A stretch of DNA of 64,000 nucleotides from Impatiens glandulifera. Its lineage: Eukaryota > Streptophyta > Magnoliopsida > Ericales > Balsaminaceae. The notes below the pieces were generated by a model. It did not search any database. It saw only the letters and a list, made by a program, of their open reading frames with translations, and was not told where the DNA came from. Within the stretch, counting starts at the first letter, position 1; every line of letters begins with the position of its first letter. Of this stretch, positions 10,813 through 22,600 are shown one piece after another. The translations under genes were made by a program, and so were the position numbers. The stretch covers positions 30,191,751 to 30,255,750 of the forward strand of contig NC_061867.1 in NCBI RefSeq assembly GCF_907164915.1. The letters run 5' to 3'.

Positions 10813-11339
10813 ATTGGTATTAGAGCGTCGTTGAAATTTAACATAAACTAATTACAGAAGAAGGGGTTGTGTTCTACGTTCAGGTTATGATTCCTATAAC
10901 AAATAGACAATGATGGTGAAGAATAAAATGTGAAACTTTCTTGACTAGTCAAAGCTTCCCGACGAAGATGAATTTCAACAACGGTAACAAAATGTAGTTC
11001 TCTTCTTTGTTAGTCGGTGAAAAACTGAAAATAAAGTTTTTGATTTCCTCTCTATTACTGGAAATATATCAGTAAAATCTGATGGAAAGAGGAAGATTAT
11101 AGATCTCTTTTTCAATCCATGGAGTAATAGAGATCTGAAGATATATTTAAAAAAATGGTGAAAGAAGAGAGATAAATAAATTAGAAAGCTTAGAACTTCC
11201 TTGATTTAGGTCTTGTTTCTTTTTTAAAATAAGCAAAGGCTTTTTTGATTCCAATTTTTAACAAGTTCTTGAGGCTTTGTTTAACTTTGATTTTGGACTT
11301 ATTTGATTTGTATTGGATCTTGTTTGGCTTGTCATTCAA

Positions 11340-11990
11340 AGTGAATATTTGAGCATGTTAAGATGCCTTCTAGTGCTAGATTTGAAGTTTGAAAGTTTAA
11401 TGGAACGAGTAATTTTGATCTGTGGCAAACGATAGTTAAAGATCTGTTAGTGCAATAAGAAATATTGAAAGCCTTGCGTGCTGAAAAGCCAACAAGATTG
11501 AAGGATGAAGATTGAGAAGAGTTACAACAACAAACATCAAAGAACATACGAATTTATTTGGAAGATTAAATCATGTATCATGTCATGAATCGTCAACCAC
11601 CAATTGAGATATATGAAACCTTAGAAGGTCAGTTTATGTCCAGATTGTTCACAACCAAGTTGTATCCGAAATAGAGATTATATGGGAAGAAGATGCACGA
11701 AGGTTTAGATTTGGCTCAGCATGTGAATATCTTCAATAAGATAATCACAGATATAGCACAAATTAATGTGAATATTTCTGATGAAGATATATCAATGATT
11801 TTTTGTGCTCATTATCGTTTTCATATGAGCACCTGGTGACTTCTCTAACATAGGAGAAAGAAACTATCAAAGTTGAAGAAATTATTACAGTATTGTTGGC
11901 TCAAAACCAATAGAAACAGAATACAAGGGAAAATTCTCAATCCGATAATTTATATGTTACGAAAAATTAAGGTCGTGAAAGAAGGAAAGA
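11340..11990 (+). pseudogene. Copia gag of element B
   Basis: The reading begins at ATG 11362 with a degraded gag opening (KFNGTSNFDLWQTIVKDLL, after an in-frame stop). It continues as GKKMHEGLDLAQHVNIFNKI around 11682-11741, matching the plant copia gag pattern of a short peptide ending in a coiled stretch. At least four stops interrupt it. Confidence 0.75.
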
Positions 11991-12395
11991 AAAAGACAAC
12001 TTGGAGCATAATGATGGTGATGTACTTTCAATTATAATCAGTTAATTTAAATATGTAAGGATTCTTGATTCGAAATGTTCTCATCACATAACGCATAACA
12101 AAAAGTGGTTTGATTCATACAAGTCATGTAATTTTAGTTCTGTTCACTTAGGTGACAATATATGATATAATATTATTTACATGGGTGAAGTCAAATTAAG
12201 ATGTATAATGATACTGTTAGAAATCTTTGTAATGTTAGGAATATATTTGAAGTAAAGAAGAATCTGATCTCGTTAGTTACTTAACATGAAAATGAGTATT
12301 CTCATAAAACATATGAGGATAAGAAAACCACTTAAATTTGTAAAGGTGCATTGATTGTTATGAAATAAAAGCGAACTAAAGAGAATATCTACACA

Positions 12396-12844
12396 TTGTT
12401 GGGAGTACAATTGAAGGCGGAGTTCATTCTATGGAGTCATTTGATATTGTTAGAGTCAAATGATGATAGCACAAAATTATGGCATATGCGTCTTAGTCAT
12501 ATGAACGAGCGTGGAATAATTGAATTACATAAAAGAGATCTGTTGAAAGTAGTAAACAATTGTAAGTTAGAATTTTGCAAATTCTATGTTCTTGGAAAAC
12601 ATAAGAAAGTTAGTTATTCAGCTGATAAACACGGTATAAAAAAATTCTTGATTATGTGCATTTTGACATATGAGGTCCTACAAGTGAATCGTAATTAGGT
12701 GGAGCTTTGTACTACGTGACTTTATTGATGATTATTCTAGAAAAGTCTAAATTTATTTCTTGAAACATAAATCTAAAGTCTTTGTCAAATTCAAGTTATG
12801 GAAAGCGGAGGTAGAGAACTAGACATGTAGAAAATCAAGTATTT
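12396..12844 (+). pseudogene. GAG-pre-integrase and integrase start of element B
   Basis: STKLWHMRLSHMNERGIIEL (around 12469-12528) is the GAG-pre-integrase histidine motif. It is followed by a Cys-x2-Cys-like end reading CKLEFCKFYVLGKHKKVS. An integrase core reading with many stops continues to 12844, where element C is inserted. The other half of the integrase resumes at 16178. Confidence 0.85.
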
Positions 12845-13206
12845 TGTGAGTTTAAGTATTGATTGTCAGAAAAATGAAAGTTGTAGACCTTTATTGTTGT
12901 TAGTGTATATAATATAATAATATATTATATTGATATATTATTATATTATACAATATAATATATTATATTATTATATTGTCTTTTATACCATTAGGGTATA
13001 TTTAATTATTAATGGGCTTGGGCCTCTATGTATAAGCAATTTAGGGTTCTAGGCTAATTATTCCAATATAATAAGGATTGTTTGTAAAGGTTGAATATAC
13101 AACACTCAAGTTTTTCAAGATTTTTTCTTCTTTAGCAAATATCTATTTTCTAGAGTTTCATATCTTCATAGATGTTTTTAGAAAGATCCAATAGTCAAAG
13201 CCAACA
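12845..13206 (+). repeat. 5' LTR of element C
   Basis: Contains an 18-base perfect inverted repeat with a 7-base loop (12908-12925 and 12933-12950), a conserved palindrome found in all four LTRs of the C/D family. Ends in GCCAACA directly before TT and the primer binding site. Confidence 0.95.
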
Positions 13207-13233
13207 TTTGGTATCAGAGCTAGATTGAAGAAC

Positions 13234-15833
13234 ATGTCGTCGACAAGATCAACCAGAGATGCAGAGGCAATGAAGATTGGAAGAGAAGGGAACGTGACAC
13301 TCTCCTATCCGTTACTCACAAAGAGTAACTACTCGGTGTGGGCATTGAAGATGCGGGTAAACTTACAAGCACAAGGAGTGTGGGAAGCCGTGATGCTCGA
13401 AGATGTCGACGAACGGATGGATAGAATGGCTCTTGCCGCCATCTATCAAGCACTCCCTGAGGACGTCCTTTTCATGATGTCTGAGAAGGATTCCGCCAAG
13501 CTAGCGTGGGAGACGCTAAAGACAATGCATGTTGGAGTGGAGAGAGTCAAGGAGGCAATAGTGCAAACCTTGAAGACACAATTTGAGGCGATTCGTATGA
13601 AGAATGGGGAATTGGTGGATGATTTCGCCATGAAATTTACATCTATTGTGACTGGTATCCGCTCGTTAGGAGAGAAGGTGGAGGAGATCTCCGTCGTCAA
13701 GAAGTTCCTTAGAGCCTTACCACAAACATACATGCAGATCGTTACAGCGATCGAGCAATTTGGTGACCTCAAGAATATGACTGTCGAAGAGATCGTCGGT
13801 CGTCTCAAAGTCCACGAGGAGAGACTTCGCGGATATAGAGACCAAGAGGAGGAGCATCTATTACTCACGCATGATGAATGGATGCCACGAATGAAGAAAA
13901 ATAGAGAAGCCGATTTTCTTCTGCATCATCGAGTCGTAGCGGCAACGGTGGAGATAACCGAGGTCGTGGCAAAGGGCAATGGCAAGGTCAAGTGCGAGGT
14001 TGTGCAGAAAGCTCACCTCGACAAGAAGGTACCAAGCCCCGCAAAGACAAGAGCACAGTGAAGTGTTACGCTTGTCAAAAGTATGGGCATTACGCGTCTA
14101 AGTTCCCTAACAATAGGTCTGACGGTGAGGCAAACCTCACTAGCTTCTATGATGAGGAGCCAACATTAATGTTTACTGAGGTAGTGACGAAAGCTTTGCC
14201 CGAAGAAGATGATGCAAATCTCGCTAGCTTCTATGACGAGGAGCCAGTATTAATGTTTGCTGAGGGAGACGAGAAGACAAACCTTGAAGAGTTCATGCAA
14301 GAACCGTACAAGGAGAAACTCCTTGCAAGTGGCGATGAGTGTAATCACACCGATGTGTGGTACCTTGACAATGGAGCAAGCAACCATATGAAGGGCTATC
14401 GAGAGAAGCTCAATGAGCTCGACGAGAAAATTACCGGAAATGTGAAATTCGAAGACGGAAGCAAGGTGCACAAGTTTCTTAATCCAGCTTGTGGAAAAAA
14501 CTATGTAAGCAGAGATGCCGTGTTCGAGGAGGAGAAAAAGTGGGAGTGGTGCAACGATAACAACAAGCTCGTACAAAATTCAAGGGAGTTCGGAATCCTA
14601 CGAGATGTCTACGTGGAGGCACCATTAGTAGAGATGAATCCTGATGAATTGTTGTTGCTCACCACCGATGAGCCAACAACATATCACGAGGCGGTAGTTG
14701 AAGAGTCGTGGAATGAAGCTATGAACAAAGAGCTCGAGTCTATCAGGAAAAATAAGACATGGGAGCTCACCAACTTACCACCCGGTCACAAGACCATCGA
14801 GTTAAAGTGGCTTTTCAAGTTGAAAAGAGACAGCGAAGACAACATTCTCAAGCACAAAGCGAGATTGGTAGAAAAAGGCTATGTGCAGAAGCAATGCAAT
14901 GATTTTGAGGAGAACTTTGCACCGGTGGCGAAACATTACACAATCAGGTAAATTTTTGGTATCTAGGTGGACCAGAAGAATGATAGCATTAAGGTAAAGC
15001 AAGAAGCTTATGCAAAGAAGGTGTTGAAACAGTTTGTAATGGAGGATTGTAACTCGAGCAAGTATCCTATGGAAGCAAAGGTGCAGCTCGGAAAGGATGT
15101 ATAAGGAAACTTAGTGGATCCGAAGCAGTATAGGCGTATCATCGAGTGTCTTAGGTACTTGACGCACACTCGACCCGATATCTCTTATGTAGTTGACATA
15201 GCGAGTCGATACATGAAGAAGCCTACCACTCTACACCAACAGGCAGTAAAACACATTCTTCGTTACGTGAAAGGAACGACGAATTATGGGATTCAGTTAA
15301 GAAGAGAACGAGAAGTTGAAAAACTCGTTGGTTTTACTGACAATGACCTAGCCGATGACATAGACGACAGAAAAAGTACTAGAGGGATGGTATTTTATCT
15401 CAACGGGAATCTGATCACGTGGCAATCTCAGAAGCAACGAACTGTTGTTTTATCTTCATGTGAGGCGGAGTTTATGGCAGCTACTGCAGCGTCGTGCCAA
15501 GGATTTTAGCTAAGAAACTTGTTGAGCGAGGTGCTCGGATGCGAGCCAAGGCCGGTAACCCTCTATGCTGACAACAAGTCCACAATAGCATTAATGAAGA
15601 ACTCGATGTTTCATGGACATAGCAAACACATCGACACTCGGTTCCTATTTATCCGTGAATGCGTCGAGAATCGACAGATCGTTGTAGAGTTCGCAAGCAC
15701 TAGAGAGCAGCGTGCAGACATTCTCACTAAGGCACTAGCAAGAGTCAAATTTGCAGAGATGCGAGAGCTGCTCGGCGTGAAGAATCTCGAACTAAATCAA
15801 GCTTATGGGGGAGATTGTGAGTTTAAGCATTGA
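13234..15833 (+). pseudogene. Gag and deleted Pol of element C (decayed)
   Basis: Homologous throughout to the 883-codon ORF of element D. It starts at ATG 13234 and is open for about 230 codons. A lost T in the T-run at 13914-13917 (four T against five in D) shifts the frame. The correct frame continues from about 13992 with a zinc knuckle whose last cysteine is phenylalanine (KCYACQKYGHYASKF). It then reads the protease start DNGASNHM, the integrase C-terminal end, the RT N-terminus, a stop at 14949-14951, and RNase H readings at 15114-15509 and 15519-15833 separated by stops. The integrase core and RT catalytic region are missing at the same places as in D, so the deletions predate both insertions. 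Confidence 0.92.
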
Positions 15834-16177
15834 TTGTCAGAAAATTGAAAGTTGTAGACTTTTATTGTTGTTAGTGTATATAATATAATAATATATTATA
15901 TTGATATATTATTATATTATACAATATAATATATTATATTATTATATTGTCTTTTATACCATTAGGGTATATTTAATTATTAATGGGCTTGGGCCTGTAT
16001 GTATAAGCAATTTAGGGTTCTAGGCTAATTATTCCTATATAATAAGGATTGTTTGTAAAGGTTGAATATACAAAACAAAAGTTTTTCAAGACTTTTTCTT
16101 ATTTAGCAAATATCTATTTTCCAGAGTTTCATATCTTCATAGCTGTTCTTAGAAAGATCCAATAGTCAAAGACAACA
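15816..16177 (+). repeat. 3' LTR of element C
   Basis: Starts immediately after the polypurine tract and ends GACAACA before the TATTT target duplication. Its palindrome lies at 15879-15896 and 15904-15921. Confidence 0.95.
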
Positions 16178-16620
16178 TATTTTAAGTCTGATAATGGTAT
16201 ATAGTTCCCAAATATGCATTTCAATAAATTTTGTGAGGATCATGGTATTTAAAGATATTTTATAGTATGTAAGCAACACAACAAAATGGTGTGGCGAAAA
16301 TTATGAACATAGCAATTGTTAAGAAGGTAAGGTGATTGAGACTGAATGCGGGACTTCTTAAAAGTTTTGGGGCAGAAGTTGTGAATATGGCGGGTTATCT
16401 CATCAATAGATCACCACAATCATCTTTGGGATGTAAAATTGTTAAAAAGTGTGGACAAGTAATGCAATTGACTTTAATAATTTAAAGATTTTTTCTTTTC
16501 CAACTTATGTGTTCTTGTACATGGTAATAAAAGATCAAAACTTGATTCAAAATCTAAGAAATGCATCTTTTTAGGTTACAAGAAAGATGTTAAGTGATAA
16601 AAGTTTTGGGATCCAACTTT
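16178..16620 (+). pseudogene. Integrase continuation of element B
   Basis: After the target duplication the broken frame resumes as FKSDNGI, then FCEDHGI and a QQNG-like HNKMVW. This is the copia integrase segment around its second and third catalytic positions (usual: SDNGGEF, then PQQNGVAER). Many stops. This confirms that C interrupted a once-continuous integrase gene. Confidence 0.8.
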
Positions 16621-16979
16621 AAAAAAATTGTGATTAGTAGAGATGTAGTATTTAATGAGCAATCTATAAGACAACATTATGAAAAATTGATTTATTTCAG
16701 ATATAGTAAAATGAATTCAAAAGAACCCTTGATTGCGTCTTATATGGTTGAGATAAATTTAAAACAGCGTTTAGTGATATCTGATCGGGTGAGAGTTCAA
16801 ATTCAACTTCTGAATGTCGTGATATAAATAGTTTACAAGACTGCAATTTAGTTAGAGATAAACAATAACGCACTAATCTAAGGCCTCCTAGTATATCTGG
16901 TTATTAAGACATTGTCTCGTTCGCACTACTTATCAATGTTGATGATCCAGTAAGCTTTCAAGAAACTATTACAAGTAAG

Positions 16980-18340
16980 GTGAAAGATAAATGGATAGGT
17001 GTGATGGTTGAGTAGATGAAGTCTTTACAAAAGAACTAGACATGGGAGCTAGTTGAGCTTCCTGAGGGTAAGAAGGCGGTTGAGTGCAAATGGATCTATA
17101 AGAAAAAACCAACAATATCATATAAAGAATGGTAAAAGTCAAGACTCGACTTGTTGTAAAAGAGTTTTCGCAGTAGATAGGGATAAATTATGATAAAATA
17201 TTTTCTCCGGTGGTTAGACATACTTCAATCAAAAGTGTTAATTTTCACTTAGAGTAGATGGATGTTAAAACTAATTTTTAGCATGGCGATATGGAGGAGC
17301 AAATTTACATGAAGCAATTAGAAGGGTTCACCCAACCTGGTTGTGAACATCTAGTGTGCATGATCTTATATTTTTCTGTTACACTATGTGGATGATATGT
17401 TGATTGATGTACAACATATGTATGGTATTGTTACCTTGAAAGTTTTGTTGGTTCAAAAGTTTGATATGAAAGACTTAGGTGCTACGAAGAGAATTCTTGG
17501 AATGAAAATTCACAGGATTATTAACTCAAAAAAATCGTGGTTATCTCAATGGGACTATGTTGAGAAAATATTAGACATATTTGGGATGAAAAATTCGTAG
17601 TTAGTGTCCATTCCTTTGGTAAATCATTTTAAGCTTTCTAACAATGTTCGAAGACAGATAAGGATATTGAAGATATGACAAAAATACCATATGCAAGTGT
17701 AGTTGTTTGTTTGATGTATGCGATAATTTGTACACGACCGGATTCAGATCAAGTTGTGAGTCGAGTTAGTAAGTTCATGGAAAAACTGGGTAAACAACAT
17801 TGAGAAGCAATCAAATGGATCTTAAGGTATCTGAAGGGCACGCCAAGTTATGGTATTGATTTTGGTGATCAACGAGTTGATTTTATAGTTGTTGAATATG
17901 TGGATTCAGATTATGTTGGTGATATAGATGATATAAGGTCTACAACCGGGTTTATTGTGGCACTATATGTTGGAAATCAACACTTCAGTCTACTATGACA
18001 CTATCAACAACTGAAACAAAATATATGGCAATAACTGAAGCTAATATAGAAGCGTTATAGCTTTAATGGACTAGTAAAGGAACTAGGTATTGAGCAAAGT
18101 GAAGTTCAGTTACTTTGTATCAGTTAAAGCGTCATTTATTTGGCAAAGAATCAGGTGTACCATGCTAGAACGAATTAAATTAATGTGAGATTTCACAAGA
18201 ATAGAGTGTTGATTGTATCTGATGAGACACCGTTACAGAATGTGCATACTAGTGAAAATGCAGTTGATATGTTGACCAACCCAAAAACTATCGACAAGTT
18301 CAAACATTGTTTGACTTGTTGAATGTCTCAAGTTTCTAAG
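16980..18340 (+). pseudogene. Reverse transcriptase and RNase H of element B
   Basis: RT N-terminus TWELVELPEGKKAVECKWIY at about 17040-17099, and YVDDMLID (17381-17404) with the catalytic aspartates kept. The thumb and connection reading is FDMKDLGATKRILGMKIHR (17461-17517). RNase H readings include AIKWILRYLKGTPSYGIDFG (around 17809-17868) and a DSDYVGDIDDIRSTTGF stretch. Several stops and frameshifts make it inactive. Confidence 0.85.
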
Positions 18341-18425
18341 GAATGGTGGTAGGTCAACCCACTTGTAGTGTACGGAAATCTAAAATGTTATCTAAGAAGT
18401 CTTGAATTTCTCAAAGGTGGAGGTA

Positions 18426-18712
18426 TGTGATTTATCTTCTATGAGATGAAATATTATCCGAGATGGAAATTATTATGTATGTAGTTTATTACACATGTTA
18501 ATTAAGTTTAGAGTTAATGTGACGGGCTTAAAGTAATTTAGTCATTGTGACCTATTATACTACTCTATAAATACCATATAACATAAGGTTTTAACCTTCA
18601 GAGTGATGTCACTCTCGGGGACGTACGCAGTTTTGACTAAACCTCGTTATATCTTGTGTTCTTTCTTTTGTTTTCTCTATTATTATTAGTACATGTGATT
18701 ATTCAAATTAAA
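18426..18712 (+). repeat. 3' LTR of copia B
   Basis: Follows a purine-rich AAAGGTGGAGG (18413-18423), which fits a polypurine tract. Similar to 10555-10812. The U3 part beyond the match is not clearly present in the 5' copy. Confidence 0.7.
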
Positions 18713-19238
18713 AGTGATTTTGATTATTTCTAAAATGTTAATGTACTCTCATAAAGCAATCTTTATACTAATTAGGGTATTTAAAGTTTTCATATAAGTA
18801 ACCTCGATATTTATCATAATTTACATCATAATAATAATATTGATTTTTTTAGGCTTTTATTTTGAATCTAGAATGTTAAATTTTCTTATTCTTTTCTTTT
18901 CCTTTCCTAATAAAGTGGGAGGTTTTTTTTTTTTTTTTTTTAGTTTTTAGTTTTTGTTGTTATTGTTGAAGGATCTAAGTATTTGCCTATTGAATGTCTA
19001 TGAAAATAGAAAACACTCTCTTGCATCAAATACACTTTTAATTTTGTGTTGCAATTCCAATTAGTTCTATGATTAATTATATAAGAAAATGGTCTCCATT
19101 TCTCTTTATACAAATCATTCAAACAAAACATTTCTTGGAAAATTCCTTTCATTGACTCTCAATGTCTAACTATTTCTTGAAAGAGCCTACTCTAATCGAG
19201 TATCATTTTCTTCCATAGACGGATTTGTGCATGGATTT
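18713..19238. other. Intergenic, downstream of the polygalacturonase
   Basis: No gene. It would hold the polygalacturonase 3' UTR on the minus strand. A T-run of about 18 sits at 18927-18944. A 70-codon minus frame at 18940-19152 has no recognisable motif. Confidence 0.6.
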
Positions 19239-21549
19239 CTACATTAGACAAGGCGGTGGTATCTGCATCCCCATATAGCCCACTCTAGCGTTTGTGCAAG
19301 CCGACATGAGCCCCACATTGTCGCTAACAGACACCAACCGAATGTTTGTCATCCGCACATTGTCACACGGAACAAGCTTACTACACATAAGGTTCACCGC
19401 CACAGCCGACACCGACGTCCCACGAATGTTTTGGTAAACGATGTCACTTATTTGCACTCTAGATGGCTGTTAGAGGAACAAAAGAAAACAAGGAGAAAAC
19501 ATTCTAGTTAGGTTAAAATGATCAAATTATTGTTTATATATATGCTTTGGAGGGTGTGAGATAGAGACGTTGGAAATGCGATCATCACGATCACCGTAGC
19601 TTTGGTCGATGATGATGGGATTTTTTACATCCAACATTATAATGTCCCTGAAAATTATGCCGGTGGCCTTGCTTGGATCAGACTTGGGCCACGTCTTTAT
19701 TCTGAGCCCGTTCGTGGTTCCCATCAATGTACAGTTACTCACAATCAAACCTCTTACATCTTGCTCTTGGGGTACCTTCCCTAGGCTACCCACACTATAA
19801 TCAATAATTGTGAAGTAAGAATTAAAATCTTGAATTTAAAATGACATTTTAACCATTATTAAGAACAATTAACGTACCTAATACCATGTCCAGGGCCACA
19901 AACCACCTTAGTTATGGAAACATGAGTTGAACCCTGACCGATGGAAATACAATCGTCGCCGGTGCTGATGGTGGTTGCGGAAATTTGAACACTATGGGTT
20001 TTGCTTATGTGTATGCCGTCAGTGTTTGGGCTCGAACCCGGGGAGGTAATTTGAACCCCTTTAACCCTAATCGCATTACTATTAGTTATGTGCATGTGAA
20101 ATCCCATGGCATTAACCAAATGGATCCCACGTACTAAGGAACTATTCACGTTGTTGAAGTATAAAGCCTATTATTTTATTATAACAAAACATGTTATATT
20201 AGATTTTCTTTATGAATTGGGATCATATGGAAACTATTTCTACTTACAGATGGGAGATGGATACAATGAGGGTTTGTTTTGCAGTCATTATATTGCCACA
20301 TGTTATTTCCTTGACCATCGATGGTTCCATTACCGGTGAGGGTTAGGCTAGTGACGGACTCGAAAGACAACCATCTTTGATATGGGTAATTTGAGAGATC
20401 GGTGTCGGCTCTTATATTTCCTTGTATTTCAAAAACGATTGAGCTCGCCTTGCATGGCCCCGCAAATAGAGACGAACTTACCTTAAAAATCTTCCCATGC
20501 GGCACAATCACTTTTGTTTTTCCGTTAGCTTTTGGCCCTCGACACGCTGCTTGCCATGCATCCTCAAACGCCTAAAATAATAGTCGGAGGAACATTTGAT
20601 AGAGATATATACTTTATTAAATTAATGATTGAGAATTGAGATGAAAATCTTTTTATTTATTCTTTTTAATGATCATTGCATTTGATAATAGTTACACGAC
20701 ATTAAAAACACAACAAAAATGAGACACATCATCCAATCCTGAGCTACTCCAAGAGAAGCCCCGGTAAAGATAACCTAGGACCTAGACCTCATCTTTTAAA
20801 CAGCTTAGTACTTAGATCTCATCTCACCTAACGTAATGTAAATGAACTCTAGACCCAGGGGCGGAGCCAGGATTTGAAATCTACCCGGGCTAATATTTTT
20901 ATACAAAATCTATCCGGGCTAACTTGATAATAGTATCAAGTTTTAATATGAATGTTATTCTTTAACGACGGGGAACTCATCAATAACGACGAGAAAATAC
21001 CGTCGTTATTGTCAAAAACATACAAAGTATTTTAGTGGATCCGCCCCGGTCTAGACCATAGACTTAAAATAAGATCTCCTATTCCTATCGACCCATATGA
21101 TTCACTATCTAGGAAATACTATCTAGGAAATATTGGATATAATTTAATTTTTGTTATTTGTAAGGGGAAGACTAAATAAATTCCATTTTCTTGAGATTGT
21201 AGATTTTAAAGTAAGTTATTTAATTGTACATGTTTATAAGATATTTTAAGATCTTACAATATATTGTTTTATGAATGCAATCACAATAGGAAAATAAATA
21301 TCCTAAGATTACTGTAAAACATGATCTTATTAGTAGTACCTGTGTGGAATCTTCTATGCCACCAGATTTGGCACCAAACTGCAAAACGTTAAAGATCTTC
21401 TTGTTTTCACCTCGATGAGAATGAGAATGAGAACGAAAATGGTGATGAGGACGAAATACAGCCTCGGAAACCGAAACAGAATCAGAAACGCGAAGGAAAC
21501 ACAAGATGAGAATAATTAGGAGTAAGGTGGGGATTGAGTATTGGGCCAT
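19239..21549 (-). CDS. Polygalacturonase (GH28), five exons
   Basis: A secreted pectinase that hydrolyses alpha-1,4 bonds of homogalacturonan in the cell wall. Exons on the minus strand: 21549-21340, 20571-20248, 20167-19878, 19794-19569, 19466-19239. All introns are GT-AG and the joined frame gives 425 residues. Residues 1-24 form a signal peptide (MAQYSIPTLLLIILILCFLR). A His/Ser-rich stretch follows at 34-46. All four GH28 motifs are intact: SPNTDG (224-229), GDDC (248-251), CGPGHGIS (268-275, its serine split by intron 3) and RIKTW (306-310). These supply the catalytic aspartates, histidine and substrate-binding Arg/Lys. The start at 21549 was chosen over an upstream in-frame ATG at 21711 because it begins the signal peptide. 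The exon 4 donor (AAC before GTCTCT) is the least certain splice. Intron 1 (768 bp) holds a hAT MITE. The subclade is not assigned. Confidence 0.93.
20856..21049. mobile_element. hAT-type MITE in intron 1 of the polygalacturonase
   Basis: A 194-bp element with 14-base terminal inverted repeats (CAGGGGCGGAGCCA against CCGGGGCGGATCCA). It is flanked by a perfect 8-bp target duplication TCTAGACC (20848-20855 and 21050-21057), the size typical of hAT elements. It carries an internal hairpin (AATAACGACG, later CGTCGTTATT). No coding capacity. It is well away from the splice sites of the intron (20572-21339). Confidence 0.88.
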
Positions 21550-21680
21550 AATAAGACTTTGTTGGACAAATATTATGTTTTTTAATTCAAAATGATTAGG
21601 TTTCCCAACAAGATGGAATATGGAACATTTCTGTGTGTGATTTTGCTGGTCTATTCTCAACCAGTTAATTGTCATTGTCT

Positions 21681-21690
21681 TTATAAAATA
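21681..21690 (-). promoter_or_regulatory. Candidate TATA box of the polygalacturonase
   Basis: On the minus strand TATTTTATAA lies about 130-140 bases upstream of the start codon. The region 21700-22240 further upstream has no gene and could hold the promoter. Confidence 0.3.
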
Positions 21691-22242
21691 GCCAGCCTCC
21701 TTTCTCCCCATTAATCTTCACTACACTAATGGTTGGTTCACTTTTGGTGGCCAACTCTTCTTCTTTCTTTCTTTTTATTTTTATAGTTATCTTGATTTCA
21801 TGCTAAATTTGTGGAGATGATATTTTCCAATATGGGTAGTTAGAGTTAGATTTATTATTAGAGTGTCGATTTCATTTTAAGATGAACTTTTCTTTTTCTT
21901 TAAGAATTCCATTCATTAACTATCTATTGTCTAGTCATGGGATAGTGAATGACATTCTTATTGCACATGCTAACTTTTGTTAATTTCATTTTTTAATATT
22001 TTTATACGCAATTAGTGTTCTTTTTATGTGAATATTTTAAGTTTTTGTTGAAGTGGCGAGGACTGCATTATAATTTCTTTTTGATATATTGGGAAATGAA
22101 CTTTTTCTCCTAGTAAATATTGTAAGAAAATTATACAAATATTGGATTGAATAAAAAAAACTAACTAAGCGGTTGGTATAGGGTGGACATAGATATTTAT
22201 ATTGCAAATTTGAATAAAAGTATTTTTTAAGTAGAAAGATGT

Positions 22243-22600
22243 CACTACAACAATAAAAAAAAGGGATTTATGACGAAAATTTATTGATGCTCGAGTGACT
22301 TCAGAATTTTTCGACGATTTTACTTATGTAATTTGAGACAAAATAAATAAATATCAGAGAAAATAATGAAAAAAAAGAAAACAGGCCGAAAAAAATTAAG
22401 AAAATTTAGCGACAATCTTTTCATCGCTATCATAGACAGTACACATGACAAGAATTTTCCCACGATAATTTTGATATAATTTGTGACGAATTTTGATTGT
22501 CAGAATTTTTTTTTTATTAAAGATAGACTTTTTGACAGATATTTCAACGTAATTTTCGACGAAAGTTTTCGCTGAAAGTTTTGTCACAAAACTTGTAGTT
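22243..22600. mobile_element. Possible CACTA-type MITE
   Basis: The left end reads CACTACAACAA, and the right end read in reverse is AACTACAAGT. Subterminal copies of TTTTCGACGA and related motifs occur in both orientations. Similar CACTACAACA ends are clear in the element at 52832. A matching 3-bp target duplication is not visible, so this stays tentative. Confidence 0.45.

Larger units (their letters stand above)
12845..16177 (+). mobile_element. Non-autonomous copia element C, nested in element B
   Basis: A complete 3333-bp LTR element. Both 362-bp LTRs start TGTGAG and end in ACA. The 5-bp direct repeat TATTT flanks it at 12840-12844 and 16178-16182. A primer binding site TGGTATCAGAGC (13209-13220) and a polypurine tract GGGGGAGA (15807-15814) are in place. 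By eye about 14 differences separate its LTRs, so it is older than D. It lies inside the integrase of copia B. The internal region is only 2609 bp because the integrase core and RT core are absent, with the same junctions as in D. Confidence 0.95.
10550..18712 (+). mobile_element. Copia element B, old, interrupted by element C
   Basis: LTR-like ends at about 10550-10812 and 18426-18712 share the segments ACACATGTTAATTAAG, TTTAGAGTTAATG, CTATAAATA and ACCTCGTTATAT. A primer-site-like TTGGTATTAGAGCG follows the 5' LTR at 10814. Inside are gag, GAG-pre-integrase, integrase, reverse transcriptase with a YVDDM motif, and RNase H in copia order, all broken by stops. Removing the 3338-bp nested element C plus duplication leaves about 4.8 kb, a normal copia size. 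The LTRs are clearly diverged, so insertion is old. No target duplication could be read with confidence. Confidence 0.88.
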
